Shown here piece after piece: positions 45,481-57,736 of a DNA stretch of 64,000 nucleotides. Within the stretch, counting starts at the first letter, position 1. Each line of letters opens with the position of its first letter. Under the pieces are notes generated by a model. It worked only from the letters and a program-made list of their open reading frames with translations, was not told where the DNA came from and did no database searches. The stretch comes from Triticum aestivum (taxonomy: Eukaryota > Streptophyta > Magnoliopsida > Poales > Poaceae): assembly GCF_018294505.1 (NCBI RefSeq), contig NC_057797.1, positions 124,191,116 through 124,255,115 of the forward strand, in the 5' to 3' direction. The translations under genes were made by a program, and so were the position numbers.

Positions 45481-48400
45481 ATGGTCCAGAAACGCAGTGG
45501 CACTCCTCCGATGTCAGATAGCATCAGTAAGTCTCCCCTTTTCCTTTTCATGGATCTATTCTTTAGGGTTTCGGTGTTCGTCGGAGTTGATCGCTCCTTT
45601 TTCTGAACAGTTGTAGATCCAAATTTATAGCTTTAACTTGTGGAAACTGTTTGTCCCAACACTTAGAAAATTTCGCTCTTGGTAGATCTTGAATATATTA
45701 GTCATGGCGGCTTACTATCCCGGCTTATCGTTACTTCATATATCATTAGCCCTCACTTAAGCCGCCATTCTGGACATATACTACAACTATTAATTTGTGA
45801 TTTCAACAACTAACTTGAATCGGCAAATTATTCTCTTCCTTTAGGTTGTCCGTTCACCGTGCCGCCAAAGACAGTTACTACATGTAACTGGGTTCCCTCC
45901 ATCGTCACTGAGGGTACTTTTAAAGATTTTGTCACAGTTGGATATTTACCAGAGAAAAGTGTGATGCATTACCACGCTCCTGACCCGGGGGAAGAGAGAC
46001 CTCACCCAAAGGACGGTGAAGTCATTGTATTCACTAATCATATGAACCGGGGCTTCTCGCCGCCCGGCTCTAAGTTCTTTAGGGATGTTCTACACTTCTT
46101 CAAACTTCATCCTCAAGACATTGGGCCTAACTCCATGTCAAACATCTGTAATTTTCAAGTTTTCTGTGAGGTATACCTTTAAGAAGAGCCTAGCGTCGAG
46201 CTTTTCAGGGAATTCTTGTATGTGAACCACCAAAATAAGTTCACAAACAGGCCCAACTTAGAACTTGGTGGAATATCAATTCAACGCAGAAGAGATGCCG
46301 TATTCCCTCAAGCAGCTCTACCTAGTCACCCCAAGGACTGGAACCAGACGTGGTTCTACTGTAAAGATATTTCGCCAGCTGATGAAAATCCATTGCCGGG
46401 TTACCGTGCTGATCGCCTTGATTCAAAATATCAACTCCTCGAGAACTTACCGCCGCTGAACGTAAGAAACTCGCCCCTACAATCAGAAAAGTCCAAGCCC
46501 TGCTAGGAAATGGTTTAACCGGAGTTGATCTAGTCTGCTGCTAGGTTGCATGGCGGATTATACCCTTAAGCCGCCGATCTGGCTTGATGTGTACTTATAC
46601 CGGAGGAACAAATGCTCCATTACGCCATAGCTCTCTGCGTCTGACTGAAGAGGGCATTATTGAGATGGCAACAACACTTGTAAATAGAAATTTCAAAGAC
46701 TGCAACAAAGTGGGTCTGAATCCTTTCTGCAAGATTAATCCACCGCCAGACGTAAGGCTCTTGATTCCCTTACTTTAGTTCATCACCCAAATATTACATG
46801 AACTCAAGTATGCTACTCTTCCGCAGGCTAAATCTGACTTCTGGAAGGCAAAATATGACCACGAGGCCGCCAAAAAGGCTAGGGCTTCCGCGAAAGCCGC
46901 CAAAAATGCCAGCAAGAGACCTAGAAAGAAATCAAGCGCCTCTGATATGCTTAAGCTGGATGACATCTCTGAGTCGGAGGTAGCCCTTGATTCTCTTGGC
47001 CCGTTTTTCAACCACCTTATTGACACTGACTATTACCAGTATGACACAGGCACCAGCCAAGCAGTTGAAGAAGATGTAACTAGTATTTCTTCTGACTTAG
47101 AACCTTTGCCAAGGCAGAAACTTCGACAAGTAACCCAAAAACTAAGGTTTTCACACCCCTTGGCTTATTTAGATCCTCACTTTCTTTTGAAACGACAACA
47201 ACACGAGAGCCATCGTCAGACCTGGACCATTGGTGGTGAAGATTTATCCTCTGGTTTACCAAACACTCCTCAAAAACGCCAAAATGAGGTTCTTTTTAGC
47301 CTTCACTCTTTTATTTACCGGCAAGTTAATTTTGCAGGAGATTTCCCTCTCTTCTTCTAGCGACTCATCTCAGACTCAACTGCCGGCTTTCAAGACTGCC
47401 CCTGGGTTAGAATAATTTTCTTTCTTCTGTCCTTTATATCTTCACCATTATGTTGACTTGTCCAAAAAAATTAGCTGTCAAGCAAAGCCTAAGAAGGCGA
47501 AGGTGATAAATCCGGCCAAAGAACCTCTGAACAACCAGAAGATCCTGCTCCCAAAACTCAATCTAAGATGCCTGAGTTATCTGCTGATGAAACCAACATT
47601 GACCCATCAACTACTGATCCGTCAAGCTCACTTAACCCGCTAGAGACTTATGCTGATGACATTCTAATCACTGGCACTGCCTTTACTGAGCCGGGGAACC
47701 CCACTGTATTAGCCAGACATTCTGCCAAACAAGAAGCCATGGAAAGACGAAAAGTGAGGTTTGATGTCTCCCACTATGCTCAACCGAGTAGTAGTGAAGT
47801 ATTGTCTGGCTATCTTAATCAAGTACACTCCGGCTGTGATTTGGAAATTGAGATGGTAAAGCAGATGCACCAGAAGTATGAGGTATGTCATCCGGCTTAC
47901 ATAATCTATGTATATCTTGCTAGCCCCAAGTCTTCTGATTATGATAGGATTGAATAATCTGTAGACTTTAGAAGACACATAAACTTTAGACTCCCTCCAA
48001 GTCTGGTTTAAAATTAAACCGGATATTTGAGTAGTTTAGCTATGCATCCGTAGTCCCCAAGGGCCGGTTTAATCAACATGAATGAGTCGGTCCTATTTAT
48101 CATTGTGTAAGCAAGGAAAAACTTAACTGCATAGCCCCCATGAACCGGTTGGGACTATGTACATCACATCCGGCTCAGTATGAAGAAGGTACAAGCGATA
48201 TGCATTAGCCCCCAGGTGCCAAGTAGTCTTGCTTGCAAAGTACTTGGGATTTTAGTCACAAGAGCCGTTATCTTGAAAATTTTCTTTTGATAGATATTAG
48301 CCCCCAAGTGCCAAGTGGTGTTGCTTGCAGAGCGCTTGGGACTTATATTGTTCTAATCCGCTATGAAGTATGTTTGATAAATCTATGCTGCCTACAGGAT

Positions 48401-49240
48401 GCTACCACTGAATTGGAATCTCAATTGCCCAATGCCAAGACCCGGCTGGCAGCTTAGGAAACTGAGACCCAGAAAGCTAAATCAAAATTCTAGTTTAGTG
48501 TGTTTGAGTCAGAAAAATTGAAGACCAGTTTTACTGCGGATAAAAAGGCTTGGGTTGAAGAAAAGACTGCCTTGATACAGCGTGCTGAGAAGGCAGAGGC
48601 GGCTCTTCAGGAGGGTACCACTGAACTCACCAGTTTAAAACATCATGTGTTTCAGATGGTTTCTGCTATCTTCGGTGAGTCACCTTATTATTCATCCAAA
48701 TTACTTCTCGCTATAATGTACGCTGCCATATGAAACCAGTCTATGACTTACTCAGGTCCCAGAAGTAGCAACCTTAGCCAAGACACGCTTGTCATGCTCA
48801 AGGAGGTTTATACTCTTGTTGAACCATTATATACTGGAGCTCAATGTACATTGGCTACCATCTCCCCGGCTAATCAAGGACCCAATCTGTTAAGCGATGT
48901 GCTGAAGAAATTATCCATCCTGCCCACTAGAATCCAAGAAATAAAGCAGTCTTGTGCAAGAGCCGGCGCTATGACGTCCTTGAGCCGTGCCAAAGCATGG
49001 GTATTGGAATTACACCCGACAGATGTGCCTAGTGGGTATCGTAGTTTAAAGGAAGACGAAACTTCTTTCGATCAGCAAGACATTGCCGCCTGTGTCAAAG
49101 AGATTCGTCCTCATGCCAAAATCATCGCTGAAGGAATCAATCTTTCCAAATATCAATCGGCTTATGATGCGGATAATCATAAGATGCATACTCCTGCATA
49201 CAAAGTGATGGACTTAATTCTGCCGATTCGTAAGCACACA
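45481..49240 (+). pseudogene. Element F antisense spliced gene with Transposase_28-like domain, interrupted by element E
   Basis: Exon 1 is 45481-45526 (ATGGTCCAGAAACGC, donor GTAAGT); exon 2 starts at 45845 after TTTAG and joins in phase. Exon 2 encodes a putative gypsy-type transposon (PF04195, Transposase_28) domain: NHMNRGFSPPGSKFFRDVLH, then EPSVELFREFLYVN. It carries an in-frame TAA (46180-46182), a frameshift near 46445 and a TAG (46542-46544), and ends at donor 46751. Exon 3 from 46827 is Lys/Ala-rich (coiled coil), later exons (to donors after 47881 and 48673) are acidic and coiled, and the last exon from about 48752 is cut by E at 49240. The domain's role is unknown; despite its name no catalytic chemistry is established. 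Runs opposite to the LTR orientation. Confidence 0.72.
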
Positions 49241-49710
49241 TGTCGGTGTCAAAACCGGCGGATCTCGGGTAGGGGGTCCCGAACTGTGCGTCTAAGGCGG
49301 ATGGTAACAGGAGGCGCGGGAGACGATGGTTACCCAGGTTCGGGCCCTCTCGATGGAGGTAATACCCTACTTCCTGCTTGATTGATCTTGATGATATGAG
49401 TATTACAAGAGTTGATCTACCATGAGATCATAGAGGCTAAACCCTAGAAGCTAGCCTATGGTATGATTGTTGTTTTCCTACAGACTAAACCCTCCGGTTT
49501 ATATAGACACCAGAGGAGGCTAAGGTTACATAGAGTCGGTTACAAAGGAGGAGATCCACATATCCGTATTGCCAAGCTTGCCTTCCACGCCAAGGAGAGT
49601 CCCATCCGGACATGGGACGAAGTCTTCAATCTTGTATCTCCATAGTCCAATAGTCTGGACAAAGGATATAGTCCAGCTGTCTGGAGACCCCCTAATCCAG
49701 GACTCCCTTA
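49241..49710 (-). repeat. 3' LTR of element E
   Basis: Plus strand begins TGTCGGTGTCAAAACCGGCG and ends GGACTCCCTTA (CA decayed to TA), 470 bp. Minus-strand TATATAAA at 49498-49505 sets the promoter direction. AGGGG-rich sequence on the minus strand next to 49711 is the polypurine tract. Confidence 0.8.
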
Positions 49711-50144
49711 GTATCCCCTGAACCAGGCTTCAATTACGATGAGTCCGGCGCGCAGATTTGTCTTTGGCATTGCAAGGTGGGTTCTTCCTCCGAATACTCC
49801 ATAGAAGATCTTGAAGACAAGGATAGTGTCCAGCTCTGCAAAACAAGTTCCATATACCATCATAGAGAGAATAACATTTCCACAAATCTAATCTGCTGAC
49901 ATGTTTAGCAACATGACATCATGCCATGGCCCGACCATTATTCGAACCATTTTTCTCAACCAGCAATGCACATATCGCGAGGTGGTTTTCTTGACACGTC
50001 TAGTCGAAGCAGAGATCGTGTCCCCTTATCACGGGATTCTCATCGATACGGGTATGGGTAACCCAACTGCGCCATCAATTACGGTGCTCGGGGAATAAGC
50101 GATTCTAACAGGTAAGTGGGGAGGCGCATCGCCTCCTCCGCCCT

Positions 50145-50150
50145 TATAAA
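50145..50150 (+). promoter_or_regulatory. TATA box of the antisense gene in element E
   Basis: TATAAA in CCCTTATAAAGGGAC, 114 bp before ATG 50264; same spacing class as in F. Confidence 0.7.
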
Positions 50151-50263
50151 GGGACAAAGATTCACCCCTTTTACCCACGCCTTCTTCCTCCTTGCTCATC
50201 CATTCTCGCGCACTCGAGCTCCAGCGCCCAAGTTCGCGTCTTTCTTCTCAAACCACTCCAATC

Positions 50264-53200
50264 ATGTCCGGAGCGGGAGGCAAGTGGATGGTCTCCTCCG
50301 TCATGGAGGAGAACATCACAAAGCTACGGGAAGCCGGATATCTGGCCGCGGACATTGCACACCGGCTGCCAGATGCGGGGTAGATCATTCCTACGCCCAA
50401 GCCCCATGGGAGGGTAGTTTTCCTCACCCACTTTGTCCGTGGACTGGGATTTCCTCTTCACCCATTCGTCTGCGGGCTCATGTTCTACTACGGGCTGGAT
50501 TTTCATGATCTGCCCCCCAACTTCATCCTCAACATCTCGACGTTTATCATCGTGTGCGAGGCTTTCCTCCGCATCAGGGCCCACTTTGGCCTGTGGCTGA
50601 AGACCTTCAATGTTAAACTGAAGGTGGTGGTCGGCCAGCAAGCAGAGTGCGGAGGCGCCATGGTGGGAAAACCGCCTAACATCACCTGGCTCGAGGGCTC
50701 CTATGTGGAGACCATAAAGGGGTGGCAACCGGGGTGGTTCTACATCACCGAGCCGCGTGACACCAACTGGGTGGTGGCCCCTGAATTTCGATCCGGAATC
50801 CCCACGCGGCTTACTTCCTGGAAAGAGAAGGGCCTATCCTGGGGTTCCCCAGTAGAGCTGACCGGAGTCTAGACCTACATCAAGAACATGATGAGCAAGA
50901 AAATCAAGCTCGTCAACGTGGTCCAGGTCATGCTCTACCGTCGGATCCTCCCGTGTCAACGACGGGTATTCAATATGTGGGAGTTTGACCCGGCCAAGCA
51001 CGAGACGCTGCGAGAGCTCTTCGACACGACGCACAAGGACATCTGGAAGGTGCTATTCAAGGGCACCGAGGTACCTCCTCCCCTGTCCGAGGACCACGGA
51101 CTCAGCGCAAAGCGCCATGCCAATCCAGTAAGTTTTCTATATCTCGCAGGATATTTATTTGCCCCAGCCTAATCTTATGCAGAATCTAAGCTTCCATGCC
51201 ATTAACAAGACTGGGTAGAGACATCGAAGCAGATCAATTGCTAAGCCCCCCTGCCTGAAGATCCTGCAGATTCTCTCCTAACGGAGATGCTGGTTCTGGC
51301 GCCTTACGAGGTGCTGGTGAAGAAGGCCAAGAAGAAGGCCACTGGGACCCGAAAGGGTCTCCGGCGCAAGGTTATATCGGACTCCTGGTCCGATTGCTCC
51401 GAAGCGCACTCCTCCCATGAAAAAGAGGAGGGGGAAGAGGAAAGTTCTCCCCCCCAGTCAGGGGAGACAAGAAAAGGAAGGTCGCCCCAGCCGGGGAGGC
51501 GGAAGGGTCCAAGAAAGGAAGGACCCTCCTTCCGGACTGCTCCACGACGGCCGCCCACAGAGTCGACGAGTGGTTACCCAGGGACAAGCCCCTGGCGAAG
51601 TCATAAGTATCCGGATACCATAGTAATTCATGGTATGTTTTATTGCACTTCTTCTCCTTACGCCGAATATGATTATGCAGTTCGTCCCGAGCCCGTATCG
51701 ATGTACCTTCTTCGGACGGTTCTTTGGACTCGTCGGACATGAATAGTGATTCACTTCCGACCGCCACCACCCCTTGCCCTACGGAAAACGTCGAGGTGTT
51801 GTCCCAAAAGGCACCGAGTTGAGGGAAGGTAGTCCCGGGGGTGCCTCGAGGCGACCATCCGGACCCTGGGCGCAAAGGGAGCAAGACCCCACGGGTTCCG
51901 AGTTCGGCCCCCAGCCGGACACTACGCTAGAACCTTCAGTGGTTTCGGACTCCGGCGGGCAACCCCCCGTTAAGAGGGGCAAGCCACCTGTGCCAGTGGC
52001 CTCTGTCCATCCAGAGGCACCGGACAACTTGTTGGAAGCGCTTCACAACACTTCCATCGATGAAGAGCACCGCACTGTCATGAGTGCGGTGATTGAGAAA
52101 GTTCAGTCCGCTAAAAACAGACTGACCGAAGCTTGTGCTAGCCTCCTAACAGGCTTTCAGGTAAGCAATCAAAAATATAGGAAAATATTATCGCATACAC
52201 AGTAGCCCCTGACGCTCTGTTTGGCGTTCGCGAAGAAAAGCCGAATAGAGGATCAAATAGTGGTTCATGAGTCTAATCAGAATATGTCTATGTGCATGTG
52301 CAGGCTTCACTGCTGACCGCTGCCGCACGTACTGCGGAGGTCGCTGCACTGAAGCAGGACCTTGAGCGGTGCGAGGAGGAGCTTGGCCTTACCAAGAGGC
52401 AGCATGAGGAGAACAAAGGTAAGCAATACCTTGCCTATATATTAAAAAGAAATTTGGTTGTAAAGTAATAGGATCATGATGAATTTGCCAGGGGCCACGG
52501 CCGAGGTGGTGACCCTGAAGAAGGTGCCGTCCTAGGCCGAAGACAAAGCGGCCAAGAAGTGCATTGAGCGGGAAAAGCAAGAAGCCCGGGTAGGCGAGGT
52601 GCAGCAAGAGCTCGAGGCTCTCGCCAAAAAAACACGAGTCCTTGGAGCTTGACTCTAAGGCGCGAGAGTCCGAGCTTGCGAAGGCGCTCGAAAGCGCACA
52701 GAGCGCCAAGGCTGAAGCCCACAAGGCCCTCCAGGAGATTGATGCGGTGAAGAAGATAGCAGCGGGTAAGGCATTCATTATGCAAAGTAAGCATGTGAAG
52801 GAAGCTTTCCTTTTACTTACCCGAGTTCGGAGCTCTCCAGGAGCATTCGCATATCTTCCCCGCGGTGTGCTTGATGCCGTGGAGTTTTACCGAGCTGAGG
52901 AGCGGAGCTCGACAGAAAAGTTGTTCTGGTCTCAGTATACTGGGACCAAACACCCAATGCCCTTGAGCGACCAGCTGAAGCAACTGGTCGAGCTTCATAA
53001 GGCGGCCGAACAGGCCATGAAGGGTCTTATAGTCCGGATGTGGCCTGGTGATCCCCTGCCTAGCAGCTACTTCGGTCTGGTGAGGTGGCTTGTGGATGCC
53101 TCCCCACAACTTGAAGTCGTGAAGCGGTCCGTCTGCATCAAGGGTGCCCGCAGGGCTTTTTCCCGGGCAAAGGTGCACTAGGCGAAGCTGGACACCGTGA

Positions 53201-53325
53201 AGCTGGTGAAGAAGGGGCCGCCGGAGGGCAAGGAGCATCGCCACCTCGAGATGTATTATGACAGTGTCCTGAAGGGTTCCCGCCTTGTGGCGGAGGAATG
53301 TACCAAAGATGTAATTTTTGAATGA
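50264..53325 (+). pseudogene. Element E antisense spliced gene with Transposase_28-like domain
   Basis: Starts ATGTCCGGAGCGGGAGG. Exon 1 (50264-51127, donor CCA|GTAAGT) encodes the PF04195-like domain: VVFLTHFVRGLGFPLHPF, FYYGLDFHDLPPNFILN and CGGAMVGKPPN. In-frame TAG at 50381-50383 and 50870-50872. Exon 2 (about 51208-52159) is Lys/Arg- and Pro-rich with frame breaks; its donor GTAAGC follows GGCTTTCAG. Exons at about 52304-52419 and from 52491 form a coiled coil (TAG at 52533-52535, a frameshift in an A-run near 52627), then a conserved block with FAYLPRGVLDAVEFYRAEE and FGLVRWLVDASPQL. TAG 53179-53181 precedes the final stop at 53323-53325. Transcribed opposite to the element. Function unknown. 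Confidence 0.75.
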
Positions 53326-54706
53326 ACGTGCTCATGTGATCCTGTAATGTGAAACTAGTTCATTTTGCACTATGCAACACATTTTAAATTTAAAATATTA
53401 CCTTCTATGCGTCCGTTTATAAAATCTGAGAGTTGGCCAGTCGTCGGCTTCTTCCCCCATGTAACTAGTACTGGGGTGTTCGGGATAAACCTGAGCACTC
53501 TTTTTACCAATTTTGGGTCCTTCGAGGGAGGTGTTCAGCACAACGAACCAGGCAATCGGACTATAAGGCTTTATCACTCTCACTCAGCCATACAAGTCTA
53601 CAATTTTAAATTTTGGCAAAGCCCCTAGTATTCGGAAGGCCGAATTTGGGGCGCTATATACGCCTAAGTCGGGCAAAGCCGACTCCTCGCCCGAAGCAGA
53701 AGAAGTCTTTAGGGACTCGAGACCTCTCAAACAGCGACCAGCTCTCGCCTTATCATGACAGTAAGTTTTCGGCTTTCTCTACTGAGGTGCTCGTCCGGAA
53801 GAACCGGGACACAATCGTAGTAGTTCTCCTAGCGCTACCTTAGCCGATATAGCGGAATGTAAGGTACCAAAACATAGGAGCCGGGCAAACCCAACTATTG
53901 ACCCAAGACATGATTCGGAGCTGATGCATATAATGCTATAAGTTCGGGGTGCCGCACTGTCAAAAGTGTTCGGCCTTCTCACGTCGTATTATGAGGTATA
54001 CGAAAGCCCATGGCGTACTGGCCTTACCAGAATGTACGGGTGCAAGTTGTCATAAATAAACATATAAGAAAAAAAAGGATTGATAATGCAAGAATAGACT
54101 AATGCTATTTATTTAAATAATACGTCGAAGCGTACTGATACAAGTAGTGCAATAAGCAAAAAGTGGGACTATTTGACATGTCCTATCCAAGGGCAAGCTG
54201 CATATGGGCAATAAAAAAGCGGGTATGTCGGTTGTTATTAGAGACCACCTGGGGGTTCCCTTGTACGTCTTAGCTTCTTGCCTCCTTGGTTGTTCCTTCC
54301 CGTAATGTGTCCGGCAATTATACTTCCGGAAAGGGCTTGTAGAGAGTAAGGTCCTGAAAGAGAAAAAAATGATAAAGGCATGCAGCCCCTACGGCGGTTA
54401 AGCCGCATTGCGGGACGTGCCCTAATCGTGCCCCCGCCTATGTCCATGGTATTTTCAGTGCGTAATTATGTACGCGCGGCACGGATTTCATCGCTTGACT
54501 GGGACTGGGGCGAGGACCGAATTGCTAGGCAAGCTCTGAACATGCCAGGCGATCCTGTTGCAGATTACCCCGGACTCGCTTGACGGTGTCCGGGGGCTGT
54601 ATCACCGAATTGGCGGTTTGCCTTAAAAGGCTGCTTTGTGCTTCTGCTGCGAGGGCCGCAGTGTGCTCTTCAGTGCGGAGCGATCGTTCTGTGTTTCCAT
54701 TGACTG
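53326..54706 (-). mobile_element. Element E internal region between antisense gene and protease, non-coding
   Basis: No RT, RNase H or integrase motif on either strand. The part next to 54706 is the decayed continuation of the protease-side frame, shifted by one base at a G-run near 54713. The stretch 54040-54240 is AT-rich. Absence of pol is what makes E non-autonomous. Confidence 0.6.
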
Positions 54707-55747
54707 TTATGACCCCCTAGGTCCTGGCATCTTGAGCTTGAGGTATGCGTAATGTGGTACCGCATTGAGTTTTGCAAATGCGGTTCGCCCGAGCAGTGCG
54801 TGATAGCCACTGCGGAACGGGGCGATATCGAAGATTAAGTCCTCGCTTTGGAAGTTGTCCGGATATCTGAAGACCACTTCTAGTGTGATTGAGCCTGGGC
54901 AATGGGCCTCTACACCTGGGATGACGCCCTTAAAGGTGGTTTTGGTGGGTTTGATCCTCGAGGGATCTATTCCCATTTTGCGCACTATATCCTGATAGAG
55001 CAGGTTCAGGCTGTTGCCATCGTCCATAAGGACTCGAGTGAGGTGAAATTGGTCAATGATGGGGTCTAGGACCAATGCGGCGAATACGCCATGACGGATA
55101 CTAGTGGGGTGGTCCCTGCGATCAAAGGTGATTGGACAAGAGGACCATGGGTTGAACTTTGGGGCGACGGGCTCTATCACATAGACGTCCCTTAGTGCAC
55201 GCTTCCGTTCCCTGTTGGGAATGTGGGTTGCGTATATCATGTTCACTATCTTCACTTGTGGGGGGAACCTCTTCTTTTCTCCCATGTTCAGCGGCCGGGG
55301 CTCCTCCTCGTCATCGTTGTGCGGCCCCTTATCCTTGTTTTCGGCATTTAACTTGCCGGCCTGCTTGAACACCCAGCATTCTCTGTTGGTGTGATTGGCT
55401 GGCTTATCGGGGGTGCTGTGGATTTGGCACGAGCGATCGAGTATGCGATCCAAACTAGACGGTCCCGGAGTACTTCTTTTGAATGGCTTTTTCCGCTGAC
55501 CGGACTTAGAGCCTCTGAATCCGGCATTGACTGCCGTGTCATCGACTTTATCGCCGTTGTTGTGGCGCTTGTGTCTGTTACGACATGGTCTGCCGTTGGC
55601 ATCTTTAGTATCCGGAGTGCCTGGATTCCTTGATGTGTTGTTGCTGCGAGCTAGCCAGCTATCCTCGCCCCACAAAAGCGGGTCATGAGTGTCGTGAGGG
55701 CTGCCATGGACTTCGGCTTCTCCTGGCCGAGGTGCCGGCCGAGCCAC
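54707..55747 (-). pseudogene. Element E protease region (Tat lineage)
   Basis: The frame has a charged low-complexity linker (HNDDEEEPRPLNMGEKKRFP), then FDRRDHPTSIRHGVFAALVL and the protease motif RVLMDDGNSLNLLYQ, where Asp-Asp-Gly replaces the common DSGAS, followed by GYHALLGRTAFAKLNAVPH (the second conserved protease block). It overlaps the gag frame by about 100 bp. The C-terminal end is shifted by one base at a G-run. A CxxC-containing H-NRECWVFKQ stretch near residue 125 is what remains of a zinc finger-like motif. Confidence 0.78.
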
Positions 55748-57140
55748 TCATCATTGATGTTGTGATTGAATGCCGCTAAGGCCTCTGCATCCGGACAGTC
55801 GACAATTTGGTTTTTCTTAGTTAGGAACCGTGTCCAGAATTGCCTGGCCGATTCCCCTAGCTGCTGAGTTATGTGGCTCAGGTCATCAGCAACCGATGGT
55901 CTCATATAAGTGCCCTGGAAGTTGTCAAGGAATGCATCTTCCAAATCATCCCAACTGCCGACGGAGTCTGCTGGCATGCTATTCAACCAATGCCGAGCTG
56001 GTCCTTTGAGTTTTAGTGGGAGGTACTTGATGGCATGCAGATCATCACCGCAAGCCATGTGGATGTGGAGGAGGAAATCCTCAATCCATACAGTGGGATC
56101 TCTTGTACCATCATATGATTCGATATTTACGGGTTTAAAACCCTCCGGGAATTCGTGATCCATAACGTCATCCGTGAAGCATAGGGGTTGTGCGGCGCCT
56201 CTGTGCCGGGCTATGTCACGATGCAGTTCATATGAGTCTTGTCTGCTGTATTTGGCCCGGCCGGATTTACCTTTAGTGTATCCGGCGTGACGGTCATCCA
56301 CGCGTCCCCGTGGCCCGTATATCGACCTTGCATGTTTTGCCCTGCTTTCCAGTATGTCTCGTAGGTCGCGCGTGTTGCCCCGGGGCTTGGTATTTTTTTT
56401 TGAGTGGCGGTGGGGTGCAGGTTGAACTTCAGGCTGAAACGCCTCTCTGTCTCGGCCACGAGGTGGCCGGTCAGCCGCATCATACACTGGTGATGTAGGT
56501 TTCAATGCTTCCTCCTCGAGGTGAGGTAGCAACCTGCGCTTTGGGTAACTCTTGGAGGGTCGCTCGAGTTCGTGTTCCTCAGCCGCAAGGACTTCGGTCC
56601 ATATATCTGCTAGCAACTCTTGATCAGCTCGAAGCTGTTGCTGCTTTTTCTTCAAGCTATTTGTTGTGGCCATAAGCCGGTGCTTGAAGCGCTCCTATTC
56701 GATGGGATCCTCGGGTGTATGATAAATTCTTCGTCGCTGAGGCTCACCTCATCTTCGAAGAGAGGCATGTAATTGTCCTCCTATGATTCTCCATCTGCTG
56801 CCTGCTCTGGAGGGGTAGCTTGTTCACCCTCCCGCTCTAAATCGTGCTGGAGGGGATTGTTGTCGTCTTCGGCACTATCCGGAGTTTTATTGTCTCTTGT
56901 GCCGGTATCATTGCTTTTGCTATGGCGGGACTTAGAGCGGCGCCGCTGACGTTGGCCCTTGGGTGGCTTGTTGGAGGGGTCATCCTTCGCTGTCTCGTCG
57001 CCATTGCCTTCTTTGGGGGTGTCCACCATGTATATATCATATGATGAGGTGGCGGTCCAGCACCCTGTGAGCGGTGGTTCCTGTTCGTCTCCTGCATCAT
57101 CGTCCATACCGTCGATGTCTTTGGAGTCGAAGTAGAGCAT
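55651..57140 (-). pseudogene. gag: Element E gag (Tat lineage), frameshifted
   Basis: The N-terminal piece (57140-56781) is acidic then strongly basic (GQRQRRRSKSRHSKS) and ends in a stop; the main piece (56673-55651) starts MATTNSLKKKQQQLRADQE in another phase. The capsid core reads FLLHIHMACGDDLHAIKYLPLKLKG, then ARHWLNSMPADSVGSWDDLE and FWTRFLTKKNQIVDCPD, typical of Tat gag. The true start lies beyond the CACTA insertion at 57148. Without pol the element could only provide particles. Confidence 0.8.
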
Positions 57141-57147
57141 GTCGGTT

Positions 57148-57470
57148 CACTACTAGGAAAAGGCCTACTAATGGCGCACCTAATTTGGCCATTAATGGCG
57201 CATTAGTGGTGCGCCATTAGTAGCACGCCATTAGTATATATTACTAATGGCGCACCTCAGATGCGCCATTAGTATATACAATAGTGCGCCATTAGTATGC
57301 CTCCCAGGGGGCCATGTATACCCAGGTGCTTTGGCATACTAATGGCGCACGTCAATAGGATGCGCCATTAGTAACTTCGGCATACTAATGGCGCACTGTT
57401 TAATGATGCGCCATTAGTATCCTTTGGCATACTAATGGCGCACTATGATGTGATGCGCCATTAGTATGAA
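57148..57470. repeat. CACTA terminus and subterminal repeats (left end)
   Basis: About six TACTAATGGCGCA words alternate with seven TGCGCCATTAGTA words, so neighbouring units can form hairpins. In CACTA elements such subterminal arrays bind the element's DNA-binding protein (established for maize En/Spm). Confidence 0.85.
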
Positions 57471-57586
57471 TATTAGTTTTTTTTATTTTTTTATTTTTTG
57501 TTTTTTGCACAGGTTACAAAATTTATAATTGGACAAAATATAGACAGCACACATCAACAACAGATTCATCGAATACAATAGAAGAT

Positions 57587-57654
57587 TAGTCTCTGAATAC
57601 AATTCATCATTTTAGTCTCCGAATAGAATTCATCATATTAGTCTCCGAATTGAG
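57587..57654. repeat. 26-bp tandem repeat, 2.6 copies
   Basis: Units beginning TAGTCTCYGAAT at 57587, 57613 and 57639 with exact 26-bp spacing. Confidence 0.85.
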
Positions 57655-57736
57655 AAGACCGAACAAAGATAGAACATTATATTACAAGTCTCGAGACCGC
57701 GAGTTTGTCTTCACATTACAAGTCGATATCGATCAT

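Larger units (their letters stand above)
49241..57147 (-). mobile_element. Element E: non-autonomous Tat-lineage gypsy element, 5' end outside window
   Basis: Order on the minus strand: gag (57140 to about 55651), protease (to 54707), non-coding, an antisense gene on the plus strand (50264-53325), 3' LTR (49710-49241). No RT, RNase H or integrase. The left junction interrupts the F gene after ACACA (49236-49240). The right side is broken by the CACTA element at 57148. Confidence 0.8.

Noticed and set aside
49743..50098. Short ORF between the E LTR and the antisense gene
   Set aside because: It lies upstream of the TATA box, with no motif and no plausible leader.
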